NCBI GenBank assembly: GCA_012295275.1
Contig: CM022665.1
Coordinates: 10,470,976-10,534,975 of the forward strand
Reading direction: 5' to 3'
Length of the DNA: 64,000 nt
From: Chrysomallon squamiferum
Lineage: Eukaryota; Mollusca; Gastropoda; Neomphalida; Peltospiridae
Notes under the pieces: generated by a model
The model's database searches: none
Seen by the model: the letters and a program-made list of their open reading frames with translations, nothing else
What the model was told of the DNA's origin: nothing
Shown here: positions 44,086 to 55,689 of the stretch, piece after piece
Numbering within the stretch: position 1 is the first letter of the stretch
Layout of the letters: every line of letters begins with the position of its first letter
Made by a program: the position numbers and the translations under genes

Positions 44086-45229
44086 TAGCATGGACCAGTG
44101 ATTTTAAAAAAAAATTGAAATAGGAAATTCATTGTGTGCATACATAATAATACAGGTTTTAGAAGATAAATGATTTTTGTTTGAACGAAAAAGAGTGAAA
44201 ATTTACTTTTTAACTAATTTTGTTATACGGTCGGTGGACGGACCTGAAAAAAAAAAAAATATATATATATATATATATATTCCGATAGAAACGATATCCA
44301 TTGAATGAATTCGTTTATGTCAACGGTTACCGTTTGAAGTCTACCCCCAGATCCCTCACCAAAATTTGTTTGCCCCGCTCCGCTCGGCGATTAAGTGTTC
44401 ATGCATTATAATGCATGTATCAGGGCAATCATCCAAATAACTGATGATGACTTTTTTACATATAATATGACCTCTAATGCATTGAAAATGGAAATATATA
44501 ATATAAAAAAGAATTATAATGGTTTTAAGTATTGTTTTACAACAATTTACTCAATACTGGATCTGCTATGCCTGGGGAGTTTTGGCAGAGCAACGTGTCC
44601 ACGTTATAGTACCTAATGAGAATAGTCATTTTCCTATTCGCCCCTAATGTCTGTGAATTTTTTTTTTTTTTTTTTTTCATGAAATACGTTTGATGGTGAC
44701 GTATTAATATTTGGGGGGGGGGAATGATTTTTGCGACAATTTCTACTCAATAATAGAAGTCTATATATTAGGCATTGACTATGATATATTTTAACAAATT
44801 ACTTGTAATGATCCATGTAGCTATGAGTGCATAATTAAGGAATACAAGTTTGTAAACGCTGATTGACATTTAGGATTTCGAAGCCAACACAACGAGTTGT
44901 TAAACTTCCAAATTCAATAATTTTACAAATATTTTCGTTAATATTTCTGATTTATACCAATAGAGGTATGAATAATTGTTCATATTACCAAACATGATAT
45001 AGAACACCTCTTCTAACTATAATTCTACCGTAATCTAACTTTTCAAACTGGATTATTTTTGTGCTGTTGCAGATTAATGTATTAACTTTTCTCGCTGTTT
45101 ATGTTCCCCGTGTGAGAATCCATGAGAAAAGAGCTTTCAGGCAGAGTTTGTACCCATTAAATTGGCGCCATATTTTGAGCAGATGCAGTTCGTGCCGTCA
45201 TGAGTTATAGTTCCTGTTGGTCCATGCTA
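44086..45229. mobile_element. MITE-like element B, same family as A, with an internal insertion
   Basis: The left end TAGCATGGACCAGTGA and right end TGTTGGTCCATGCTA are inverted repeats. The first ~135 bp match element A after its left TIR, and the last ~200 bp match A before its right TIR. The middle, about 44220-44960, is additional sequence containing an (AT)n tract at 44258-44280 and a GC-richer stretch (CCCCGCTCCGCTCGGCG). Only five bases separate A and B, so the two sit almost end to end. Confidence 0.7.
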
Positions 45230-46149
45230 ATAATAAGTTTTTTTGATTATTTCGTGTTCAACTTTCAAAATTTAATGGAAATTATCAGTCACTCTACCAA
45301 GCTGCGATGTGATCGATGTTTACACTGGAAGGCTTCATCCTGCACAGTTTCACCAGCAAAACAAAGAAACAAACAAACAAAACAAGTTCTATAACTGATT
45401 ACAGAGCCATAAAACTTATTAATATTAGGTTTTATAGTATCACATTTTTTTAGTACCTTCAGAAAATATTTGTGGATAATAATTAATTCAAATTGTTTTT
45501 ATGAAGCCAATGTTTAATGATTAATAATCATCCTTTTGAGGTAAACATTTCATGAATCCTGAAATTGCAATAACAAATGCATTTATTTTTTACAGAAATC
45601 CCCCCCAAAAAAAAAAAAAACCAACAACAGTAACAAAAAAAAAAAAAAAAACCTTGGGTTCATGAAATTCTTTATTTAAGCTTTCCAGTCATGCCTAGTT
45701 CTTTAAGTTTTTTTTTATTATTATTATTATATATATATTTTTTTATTTTTTTTATTTTTATTTTTTATTTTTTACAGAGTTTTGTCAGCAAGAAATGTTG
45801 GACACAAGTCAGATCAGGTGCTCTATTGTTTTACCAATTAAGACAAAACATGGTAAATTAGGCAGTACTTAAATTGCCATAACTTTCTTGTTAATGGTCA
45901 TAAAAAGAGGTCACAGTATCACTGGAAAGGTTGTTTTCATGGCTTCCTAGTGATATCATACTTAATATTAATTGATTATTAATTGACCATTATTATTATT
46001 ATTATTTATTTATTTATTCATTTAATTTTATAAAAAAATGTTTTATTATTTTTCATTTTTTATCACATACCTTCATTATATTTTTTTGGGGGGGATATAT
46101 GCCATATTGGGTAATGAAAAGGTGGCTGCCAAATTTGATTTAGATTTGC

Positions 46150-46500
46150 CATATGACTGAAGTACCCTGTACTGGTTTTAAATCTAAACTTCATGTCAGC
46201 CAGTATATCTTTTCTATTTGGCAAAATGACTGGAATCAAGTGGGCATGAAGAAAATGCATTCTATTAAGTCAGTCCTCTTACATGCAGTACAAGCAGGAT
46301 GCAGTCATCTTGTGGGTTGCCTGCATCAGCCATATACACTTCACTCATTTTCATATCTTAAAAACAGATCCTCCACCTCAGTGTCAGCCCTGTTTGCCAT
46401 AATTAGGTGGAATGCAGTGATTTTGATGACACGGGGAAGGATATATTTGGTGCATGTGATGTTGTGGTTTAAATTCCACCCTAATCTTTTACTGACCATT
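46150..46500 (+). pseudogene. Degenerate C-terminal part of a non-LTR retrotransposon protein (post-RNase H region)
   Basis: Across two frames the + strand reads IWQNDWNQ, KMHSIKSVL, then after a frameshift HIHFTHFHILKTDPPPQCQPC, then a frame matching the conserved HIL region. This follows the conserved end of RNase H-bearing LINE ORF2 proteins (W..W, IKP, RIGHT.LTH.YLL, PP.C..C, LTV.HIL). Stops and frameshifts show an old, dead fragment; the upstream reverse transcriptase is not present. Confidence 0.6.
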
Positions 46501-47219
46501 TTATAGAATTTATTTTTTATTATTATTATTATTTTAGTTAATAAATTTTACATTTCAGTTAAATATGATACTTATATTTTGCCCAGCTCTTTACACTGAG
46601 TTTTATAAACAATTGGAATTTCAATATTATTTTACTATTTAATTTTATAAAAATCATTTACATATCTCTGACACCCAACAGCTGATCTGTTTTCCATGCT
46701 AGGATGTTAAAAACATTCATTCATTTTTTTTCTTTTTCTGTTCAAGCATCAATGTATAATAACCAATGGGTGTATCTACCCTGAATGAAAATAATAATAA
46801 AATAAATGCTAATGCCTGCAAAGTTATCGATTTTGTCCCCTCACATGCCAAAAAGTGCAAAGGTTTTTTTTAACTAAAATGTATGGTCATTTCACTTTGC
46901 TTTGTTATTTTATTTCTTTTGAAAAATCCAAACTGATCAACTGTTGCAGGTTTTTATTTTATTTTATTTTATATAATTTTTCCATTTTTGTTAAATTTGT
47001 CTGAGAATTTACAACCAATTTATTTCAAATATTAAGACTCAGATTTAGGGCATTTTTAGCTGGTAAAGAATTTAGAGAATTAATTTTTGGTCGTTATTTT
47101 TACAACTAAAAATCTTAACATAATTTTATTTTCTGTTTTTTTTTTCACCTGCTACACATCTTAGAACATGATTTTTTATTTTATTATTATTTTTTTTTTA
47201 AATCCTATTAAAGGAAATA

Positions 47220-47900
47220 AATAGCTATCAGCCTCCAAGATGGGAAGGATTCTTTCTTTTTGTTATGAAGATTATGAGTTTCCTTTGACTGCCATTCACA
47301 GAATTGTCCATAAGAATCATTACAGGTAATCAGCAGCCAGAAAAATTGGATCTGGAAGAAAAAAGACGCTTAATGCAAGAGAAATGGAATAATGGATAAA
47401 ATGGTATTTAGTATCAAGACACAGACATTCACATGTACAAGAACTTTACTTCCAGTGAAGGTAAAAACGTCACAAGACATTCTTTCTATGTGGAGTCTGA
47501 AAATATTGACACCTGCAAGAACAAGGACACACAGTTGTTTTAGAATATTTTATGATTTTTCTTGCTTCCTGATGAGCATCACTTATGTCCTACGTGATCA
47601 TCTGAAAAATTCAAAGATGACCTACAATCAACAAGAAAAGTTTTAAGTGATGGCATAATGGTGTGGTACTGTTTCACTAATCATGATTTCTGTGTAACCA
47701 TTAACAGTTACTGCCCATAAGATATTCTAACGAAACATCTCGTTCTTTTTATTCATCCCAGTCTGGAAATATTCCAACAGGATAGTGCTTTCTTTTTCTG
47801 AAAAATATATTTTAATATTTATGAAAATCAGACTTTCTTTTTGCCTAGACAATCTCCAGACCTCAGTATTCTAGAGTATCTGTGAAACATTCAAGTCCCA
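47220..47900 (+). pseudogene. Fossil Tc1-type transposase
   Basis: The + strand frame from about 47650 reads GIMVWYCFTNH, then after a stop HLVLFIHPSLEIFQQDSAFF, then another stop and FFLPRQSPDLSILEYL. These correspond to Tc1 landmarks VMVWGCFS, FQQDNAPCH (second catalytic Asp) and WPAQSPDLNPIENLW (third catalytic position, altered here). Upstream, 47290-47390 resembles the helix-turn-helix region (IVHKNHYR, KKTLNARE) with breaks. Multiple stops; not functional. Confidence 0.65.
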
Positions 47901-48013
47901 AACTGACTTCACTAACTGTCAGGAATAAAGATTTATTATTCAGCAAGCATGGAACACGAATATATAACAAATTTATAGATGCTCAAAGAAAAAATAGTTC
48001 TTATTTAATTTTT

Positions 48014-48187
48014 GTTGTCAGTAAACAAATAGCATTATCAAACAAGTTTAACTTCAGTAAATGATTTTATTTCAACAATGTACATGTCTTGGAAAACATT
48101 TAAACTTCTGCAGGTGTTGTCAGTAAAAAATAGCATTTTCAAACAAGTTTAAGTTCAGTAAATCATTTTATTTCAACAGGGTACATA
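48014..48187. repeat. Direct duplication, two copies about 104 bp apart
   Basis: Copies at about 48014-48083 and 48117-48187 share GTTGTCAGTAAA, then AAATAGCATT and CAAACAAGTTTAA, TTCAGTAAAT, ATTTTATTTCAACA with few mismatches. They immediately follow the Tc1 fossil and may include its terminal region. Confidence 0.75.
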
Positions 48188-48339
48188 TCTTCCTTTCCCT
48201 CCACCTTTTCCCTTTGTTTCAAAGGTGCTCATTTTATATTATGTAGCCTTCTTGGTTATATGTATATACTCACACACATGCACTCACCCTAGATCCATAG
48301 AAAGTACAAACAGACAAATGCATTTGCATATTTATAAAT

Positions 48340-51300
48340 TAAGGGACAGTGAGTAGACAAACATAATGATAAGAAACGCCATTTCAAAGTGGACAACTTT
48401 TAACTAACCTAAAAGGCTGAGGTTGGTTATCTGTATTTCTGATAATAACAAATCTCTGCTGCCTGTTGGTTTTGGTTATTAGTCTTGAAAATGACCACCT
48501 GGAATCTGAAAAGAACACAGATTTTGCTGGTCATGACAAATGAATATATTTGTCCCATTTAAAGTACCATCCCTAAATGTTATGTCCTAAATACTTAGAT
48601 CTATTTTTTGTTCATTGTAAAGCCTATCTGCTATCTAGCAGGGATATATATATTACATAATTATGTTTTCAATTTGATTTTGAGTAGACAGACAATTATA
48701 CAAAACACTATTTCAAATAGGAACAAATCTACTAGCTAACCTGAAAGGCTATGGTTGGTTATCTCTACTAGATGAGGGTTTCTGATTGTAAAGCTGTTGC
48801 CAACATATTCTAGAAGGGATATATATGACATTATATACTTATGTTTTTGATTTGATTTTTGAGTAGACAGACAATGATACAAAACACTATTTCAAATAGG
48901 AACAAATCTACTTAACTAACCTGCAAGGCTGTGGTTTGTTATCTCTGTTAGATGGGGTTTTTTTGCTGTTGTTATTTTTATTGTAAGGCTGTTGCCTACA
49001 GATTCTAGAAGGGATATATATGACATTATATATTTATGTTTTCAATTTGATTTTGAGTAGACAGACAATGATATGAAACACTTTCAAATAGGAACAAATC
49101 TACTTAACTAACCTGAAAAGTTGTGGTTGGCTATCTCTACTAGATAGGGGTTTCTGATTGTAAATCTTGCCTACAGATTCAAGAAGGCATTATATATGAC
49201 ATATATTTATGTTTTCGATTCGATTTTGAGTAGACAGACATAATGGTACAAAACACAATTTCAAATAGGAACAAATCTACTTAACTAACCTGAAAGGCTG
49301 TGGTTGGTTATCTCTATTAGGTTTTGTTTTGTTTTGTTTAATGTAAAGCCTTTGCCTACAGATTCTAATAGGGATATATACAATATTTTATATTTCTGTT
49401 TTAGATTTGATTTTGAGTAGACAAACAGTGATACAAAACACGTCAAAGAGGACAACTTTTAACTAACCTAAAAGGCTGAGGTTGGTTATCTGTATTTCTG
49501 TTAATAACAAATCTCTGCTGCCTGTTGGTTTTGGTTATTAGTCTTGAAAATGACCACCTGGAATCTGAAAAGAACACAGATTTTGCTGGTCATGACAGAA
49601 ATGAATATATTTGTACCATTTAAAGAATCATCCCTAAATGTTACGTCCTGCGTCCTTAGATCTATTTTTATTCATTGTAAAGCCTGTGTCAGCAAATTCT
49701 GCTATCTAATAGGGATATATATAACATATATTTATGTTTTCGATTCGATTTTGAGTAGACAGACATAATGGTACAAAACACTATTTCAAATAGGAACAAA
49801 TCTACTTAACTAACCTGAAAGGCTGTGGTTGGTTATTTCTTTTAGAAGTTGTGTTTTTTTAAATTAATTTTTATTGTAAAATATTTGTCTACAGATTCTT
49901 ATATGACATTATATATTTGTTTTCGATTTGATTTTGAGTAGACAGACATAATGATACAAAACACTATTTCAAATAGGAACAAATCTACTTAACTAACCAG
50001 AAAGGTTATGGTTGGTTATCTCTACTAGATGAGGGTTTCTGATTGTAAAGCTGTTGCCTACAGATTCTGTTAAGGATATGTATATGACATTATATATTTA
50101 TGTTCTAGATTCAATTTTGAGTAGACAGTCTGTGGTTGCTTATCTCTATTAGATGGGTTTTTCAGATTTTAAAGTCTTTGCCTACAGATTTGGTTTTGAG
50201 TAGACAGACATAATGATACAAAACACTATTTCAAATAGGAACAAATCTCCTTAACTAACTTGAAAGGGTCTGGTTCATTATCTCTATTAGTGGGTGGTTT
50301 TTTTTTTTTTTTTTTTTTTTATAATGTAAAGCCTTTGCCAACAGATTCAAGTAGGGGTATACCACATTTTATATTTCTGTTTTAAATTTGATTTTCAGTA
50401 GACAGACACAATAACCACAACTAATTGGTTTATATATTTGAAAGACCATTTAAAGTATCATCCATAACAGTTTTGTCCTAGGTTCTTGGATCTATTTTTA
50501 TTGATTGTAAAGTCTATGCCTGCTAATTCTACTATCTAGTAGGGATATATATGACATTATATATTTAAGTTTTAGATTTGATTTTGAGTAGACAGACATG
50601 ATAAAAAACATTTCAATAAGGAACAAATCTACTTAACTTACCTGAAAAGCCTGTGGTTATCTCTAATAGATGGGTTTTTCTGATTGTAAAGCCTTCAACT
50701 ACAGATTCTAGTAGGGATATATATGACATTATATATTTAAGTTTTAGATTTGATTTTGAGTAGACAGACATGATAAAAAACATTATTTCAATAAGGAACA
50801 AATCTACTTAACTTACCTGAAAAGCCTGTGGTTATCTCTAATAGATGGTTTTTTCTGATTGTAAAGCCTTCAACTACAGATTCTAGTAGGGATATATATG
50901 ACATTATATATTTAAGTTTTCGATTTGATTTTGAGTAGACAGACATAAAAAACACTCTTTCAATAAGGAACAAATCTACTTAACTTACCTGAAAAGCCTG
51001 TGGTTATCTCTAATAGATGGTTTTTTCTGATTGTAAAGCCTTCAACTACAGATTCTAGTAGGGATATATATGACATTATATATTTAAGTTTTCGATTTGA
51101 TTTTGAGTAGACAGACATAAAAAACACTCTTTCAATAAGGAACAAATCTACTTAACTTACCTGAAAAGCCTGTGGTTATCTCTAATAGATGTTTTTTTCT
51201 GATTGTAAAGCCTTCAACTACAGATTCTAGTAGGGATATATATGACATTTTATATTTCTGTTTTACATTTGATTTTGAATAGACATAATGAAACAAAACA

Positions 51301-52120
51301 CTTTCAGATAGTAAAAAATCTACTTAACTAACTTGAAAAGCTGTGGTTGGTTATCTGTATTAGGTGTTTTTATTGATTGCAAAGCCTTTGCCTACAGATT
51401 CTAGCAGAGATATATATATGACATATATTTATGTTTTAGATTAGATTTTGAATAGACAAACATATTGATACAAAACACGTCAAATTTAACTAATCTAAAA
51501 GGCTGCAGTTGGTTATCTGTTTTTCTGTTAATAATAAATATCTGCTGCCTGTTGGGTTCAGTTATTAGTATTGAAAATGACCACCTGGAATCTGAAAAGA
51601 ACACAAATTTGCTGGCCATGACAGAAATGAATATATTTGTGCCATTTAAAATACCATCCCTAAATGTTACGTCCTGCGTCCTTAGATCAATTTTTACTCA
51701 TTGTAAAGCCTATGTCTGCAAATTCTGCTATCTGGTAGGGATATATATGACATTACATATTAACGTTTTAGATCTGGTTTTGAATAGACAGAGATAATTA
51801 TACAAAACACTATTTCAAATAGGAACAGTTCTACTTAACTAAGCTGAAAGGCTATGGTTGGTTATCTCTATTAGATGCTTTTATTGGTTTTATTTATTTA
51901 CTTATTTTTTTTTATTTATTATTATTTATTATTATTTTTTTTTTTTTTTTTTTGAAAGTCTTTGCCTACAGATTCTAGTTGGGATATATATATATATATA
52001 TATTTATTTATTTTAGATTTGATTTTGAGTAGACAGACATAGCGATACAAAATACATTTCAGATAGGAACAAATCAACTTAACTAACCTGAATGGCTGTG
52101 GTTGGTTATCTGTAGTGAAT
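48340..52120. repeat. Tandem array of about 19 units, 172-195 bp and 330 bp
   Basis: A recurring core (TTTTGAGTAGACAGACAT, then CAAATAGGAACAAATCTACT, TTAACTAACCTGAAAGGCTG, TGGTTGGTTATCTCTATTAG, TTGTAAAGCCTTTGCC and TACAGATTCTAGTAGGGATA) repeats from 48.34 to 52.12 kb. Units near 50.64-51.23 kb are almost identical with a 172-175 bp period (recent amplification); outer units are diverged, with indels and one 79-bp remnant near 50.12-50.20 kb. Three units (near 48.35, 49.42 and 51.45 kb) are about 330 bp because of a shared insertion. The array lies between transposon fossils on the left and the SLC46-like gene on the right. Confidence 0.92.
48741..51226 (-). other. Repeated exon-like cassettes on the minus strand of the tandem array
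   Basis: Each unit, read on -, has an AG acceptor (typically ATCCCTACTAG), a short open segment, then a CTTTCAG|GTTAGT or TTTTCAG|GTAAGT donor. Eight cassettes are open and a multiple of three: 48741-48809 (69), 48921-49004 (84), 49290-49364 (75), 49998-50066 (69), 50642-50707, 50817-50882, 50989-51054 and 51161-51226 (66 each). All start and end in the same phase, so they could be joined in any number without a frame shift. The peptide consensus is ES V G/V .. FTIR .. HL.EIT ... S. At least three other units are broken (67, 83 and 68 nt), and some have lost a splice base. No flanking exon or recognisable protein family was found, so this may be a decaying array or not genic. Confidence 0.3.
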
Positions 52121-52965
52121 ATATTTGATACTGTAAATGTAAGAAAGGTGATCTGTATTTCACAGTTTATTGTTCAATATTGATCAACACTGCAGACGTT
52201 TAAAACAATAAATGGTCGAAAGGGAACAAGAATAATAAATAATGAAACAGATAAATGATAAAGCATTAAACAACAGAACAAATATATATGAGAAATGAAA
52301 TAAATGTTATTTTTCGGTAATTATTACGCGGATTAATATACAATAAACATCGTATTTCTTACATAAATTACGCATATTTATGATTATGCATATCATAATT
52401 TTTTTTTTTTTTTTTTTTTCTGAAGTTCAGAAACATGTGCTTTGTCTTATTTAAAAAAAAAAATGTCAATACACTTAATATGGAAGTTTTATGTTTATTT
52501 AAACTGGTAATTATTTGGTTGAAAGACCTGACGAGTGATAAACCTGTTCGCTGGATTTATCGTTCTTGGATTTCACAGTGGCTGGAATTGTTCGCTGCTT
52601 TTATTTCAGTTACATTTGTTGTCCCTATAATGAATGGAGTCTTCGAATAGATAGAAGAAGTAAAAAAAAAAATAATAAAAAAATATTGTTCTCTTTTTCA
52701 TCTTTTCGTACGTTCAACGAGATGACTTATAGTGGGAATTACTTATCACAAAGCTGAATATACGAGAAAGGTACTGCGCCTCCGGGTATGAAAAAGTGAA
52801 AAACGTACAGACTGAAAGAGGCTAAACCGTAAACGTTAAAATAGACTCCCCGAGTCTGTCATTAATTCATGAATAATTGAAAAGTATAACAGTTATGTGG
52901 GCTAATTAAAATCTCAGAACAAATATTTTAATAGTTATTATTTATCAGAAAGTTAATAAATAATA

Positions 52966-55550
52966 ATGGCACAGAACAATCTACAGGAAGAATCTTCATC
53001 AAGATCAGATTCTGAACCTACGACATTTTCAGAAAAAATTGTTAAATGGCTTGGGAAAATTCAAAATTATTTTGTAGACATTGCCTTGTTTTGTTTCTTT
53101 TTGGCTCGTCATATGTCATTGCCTCTGTTTCAAGAGTATGTTCAAGTACAGATTCACAAGCAACGCAGCTTAAACTTGGAAGATCTGGGTAAACCTGGAA
53201 ACAGAAGTAAAATCTGGCATGATGCACAACATGAAAGTGCTGTTGTAGTCATAGGTCTTCAAATAGCAGAAGGGTTGCCTGCAATTATTACTGTGATAAT
53301 ACTTGGTGCACTCAGTGACAGGACTGGAAGACGCAAAATCCTTCTCTGGTTACCTTCATTAGGAAGTGTGGCATATTCTTTAATTTATATTTTAATCTTG
53401 TACACTGGATGGAATATCGATGGCTTATTTATGGCATCAGCTATGCGAGGTATTAGTGGCAGCATGACAGCTTTTCTTGCAGGTGCCACATACTATGCAA
53501 TAAACATGGTAAAGCCACACCAGCGAGCTTCGAGGTTAGCCATTCAAGAAATGTTAAATGGTGGTGCCTTTGCTCTTGGTAATATTATGGTTGGATTTTG
53601 GGTGAAAACAAGCGGATTTGTGCAGCCATTCTGGTTTACACTGATTTGTGGTTTAATATCATTTCTGATTTGTTTCTTTCTTGTTGAAGAGATCAAAATT
53701 AACGTTTCAGACAGACCAACATATTCAAATACTGGTAATTTTTTTAAAGACACTTTTTCTCCACTTGCAAAATTCTTCAAATGCTGTTCAAATCGTGGAC
53801 TGTTAAAAATATGGCTTGCTGTTCTGTCATTTCAAACGTATTCATTTGTTCACATAGGACAAGAAAACACACTGGTCCTTTATTTAAGCAGTCAGTCTTA
53901 TTTATATTCCTGGAATAGCTCTGTAACTGGACCAGGTCCATATGCCAAAATTGGTGTGTTTTTGGCTATTATAATGCTTGTTGCTGCTATAGCTGTTGCC
54001 TTGACTCCACCTTTGTTGAGACGCTTTTTCACAGAGAGCAGCATAGCCTTTGTTGGATACCTGTCCAAAGCATTGGGAACATTGTGGATTGCTGTTGTGC
54101 AAGATGAAACTATATTATATTTTGGTAAGTGTATTCCACATCTGTAATTTATATATTGAGATTTAATATTAACATAACTTAATGTCTTGGTCATAAAATA
54201 GGGATAGTAATTAGTAAAATGATTTAGAATGCAAACAATACTTGTAGTGCCTTATTCAGTATTCAGATGCAGTTTAGAAATGTGTTATTCATTGCTTAAT
54301 AATATTGAACTGTATTTTACATTTAGTCTATATCAGATAATGATTAAAATCTGATTTTATATTTTTTATTATGATTTTTAATCATTATTTTAGATAATGA
54401 TAGAAAACCAAAAAGTAATTGCATTGACACATCATAGAATAGGAGCAGAATTAATATACATAGTAAGATGTACATTATATATCCCTTTAAATACTTAAAC
54501 TTTTTCTTTAAAAATTATATTGACTTATTTATTTCTAGCTATACTGTTACTGGCATTTGAATTGCTACCATTTCCAATGATGAGATCTGTGGTGTCTAGA
54601 GGTGTACCTCAATCGCAACAAGGTGCTTTAAGTATTCTGAAATTATACTTCCTACTACTACTACTAATAATAATGTGCTTGATTTTAAACAAAATCAATG
54701 TTTACTGAAGTTTATTGTATTTTTATTTATTTATTTATTTATTTTTTTTTTTTTTTTTTTTATGTCTTGCTTTATTCACTTAGGTGATTTTACTGTGATT
54801 AAAATTCTCTAGTATTTATCTGCTTACGGAATTATGATTACTTTTCTTCTTTTCAGGGTCATTATTTGCCTTGATGCACTGTGGAGAAAGTATCATCTAT
54901 TTTTTGGCACCATTTTCTTTCACTGCAATATATGCATCATCTCTACATTACTACAGTGGCTTTGTGTTCATTATCTCAATTCTTCTCCTCCTAATACCAG
55001 TAACTCTGACTATGTGAGTATCACTGACTTCAGCAAAACAAACACAAAAATATAATCTGTTTACCAGCAAAGTTGTTTATTGAAAAAAGAAAATGTGTTT
55101 ATTTATATCTAGTACATAATTTTATCTGTCTGTAGATCATGATGAACCAGTTACATAATATAGTGAATTTTTGTCTTCTTCTCTATCACAAAAAAATATT
55201 TTATTGCTAAATGGGAGAAAAAAACCACAAAGGTTTAAAAATCCACAGCTGTTTCTCTCCTGTTTTATCATTATGTAGCACAGTATATGTAATAATTAAC
55301 ATTTCGTGACACTAACAGTTTATGTTATATTTATAATGTTCTGTGGTATTGTTAGACAATGTTTCTTCTTGTTTTCAGAATTCTAAAATGTATGGAGCGA
55401 AAGTTACCTGATGGTTACGAGATAATGGAATCAGAAGTAGATGTACAGCAGCAGCCAAATGAAGACCAACCCACTGATCAATCGGAAACAGTTGCTTTAG
55501 CTGATGAACCAATCAGCTTTATAGAATTAAGTCATAATGTTCAGCTGTAA
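52966..55550 (+). CDS. SLC46-family transporter (proton-coupled folate transporter-like), four exons
   Basis: Exons 52966-54124, 54539-54622, 54857-55013 and 55379-55550 join in frame to give 523 aa. Introns are GT-AG (GTAAGT, GTGCTT and GTGAGT donors). It is a major-facilitator membrane protein. The hydrophobic segment at about 36-55 is followed by an extracellular loop with an N-glycosylation sequon (NRS, 79-81). The MFS loop 2-3 motif GALSDRTGRRK lies at 114-124, and further segments include GLISFLICFFLV, IGVFLAIIMLVAAIAV and SGFVFIISILLLLIPV. Order, length (family about 450-520) and motif fit SLC46A1/A3 members, which move folates or related metabolites with protons; I cannot say which paralog it is or its substrate. 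The C-terminal tail (470-523) is acidic, Gln-rich and cytosolic. The start is chosen because an in-frame TAA lies nine bases upstream; an acceptor-like TTTATCAG at 52941-52948 suggests a 5' UTR exon further upstream. Confidence 0.93.
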
Positions 55551-55649
55551 ATTTATTTTTGTGAAAGATTAAAATATTCCGTTTTGGGGAATATTTATAT
55601 GATTTATTAAAATATAAATTTGAAAATAGACTGTTACAAAAAACCCAAA

Positions 55650-55689
<40 letters not shown>

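Noticed and set aside
53544-54194. - strand open frames opposite SLC46 exon 1
   Set aside because: Shadows of the real coding frame on the + strand.
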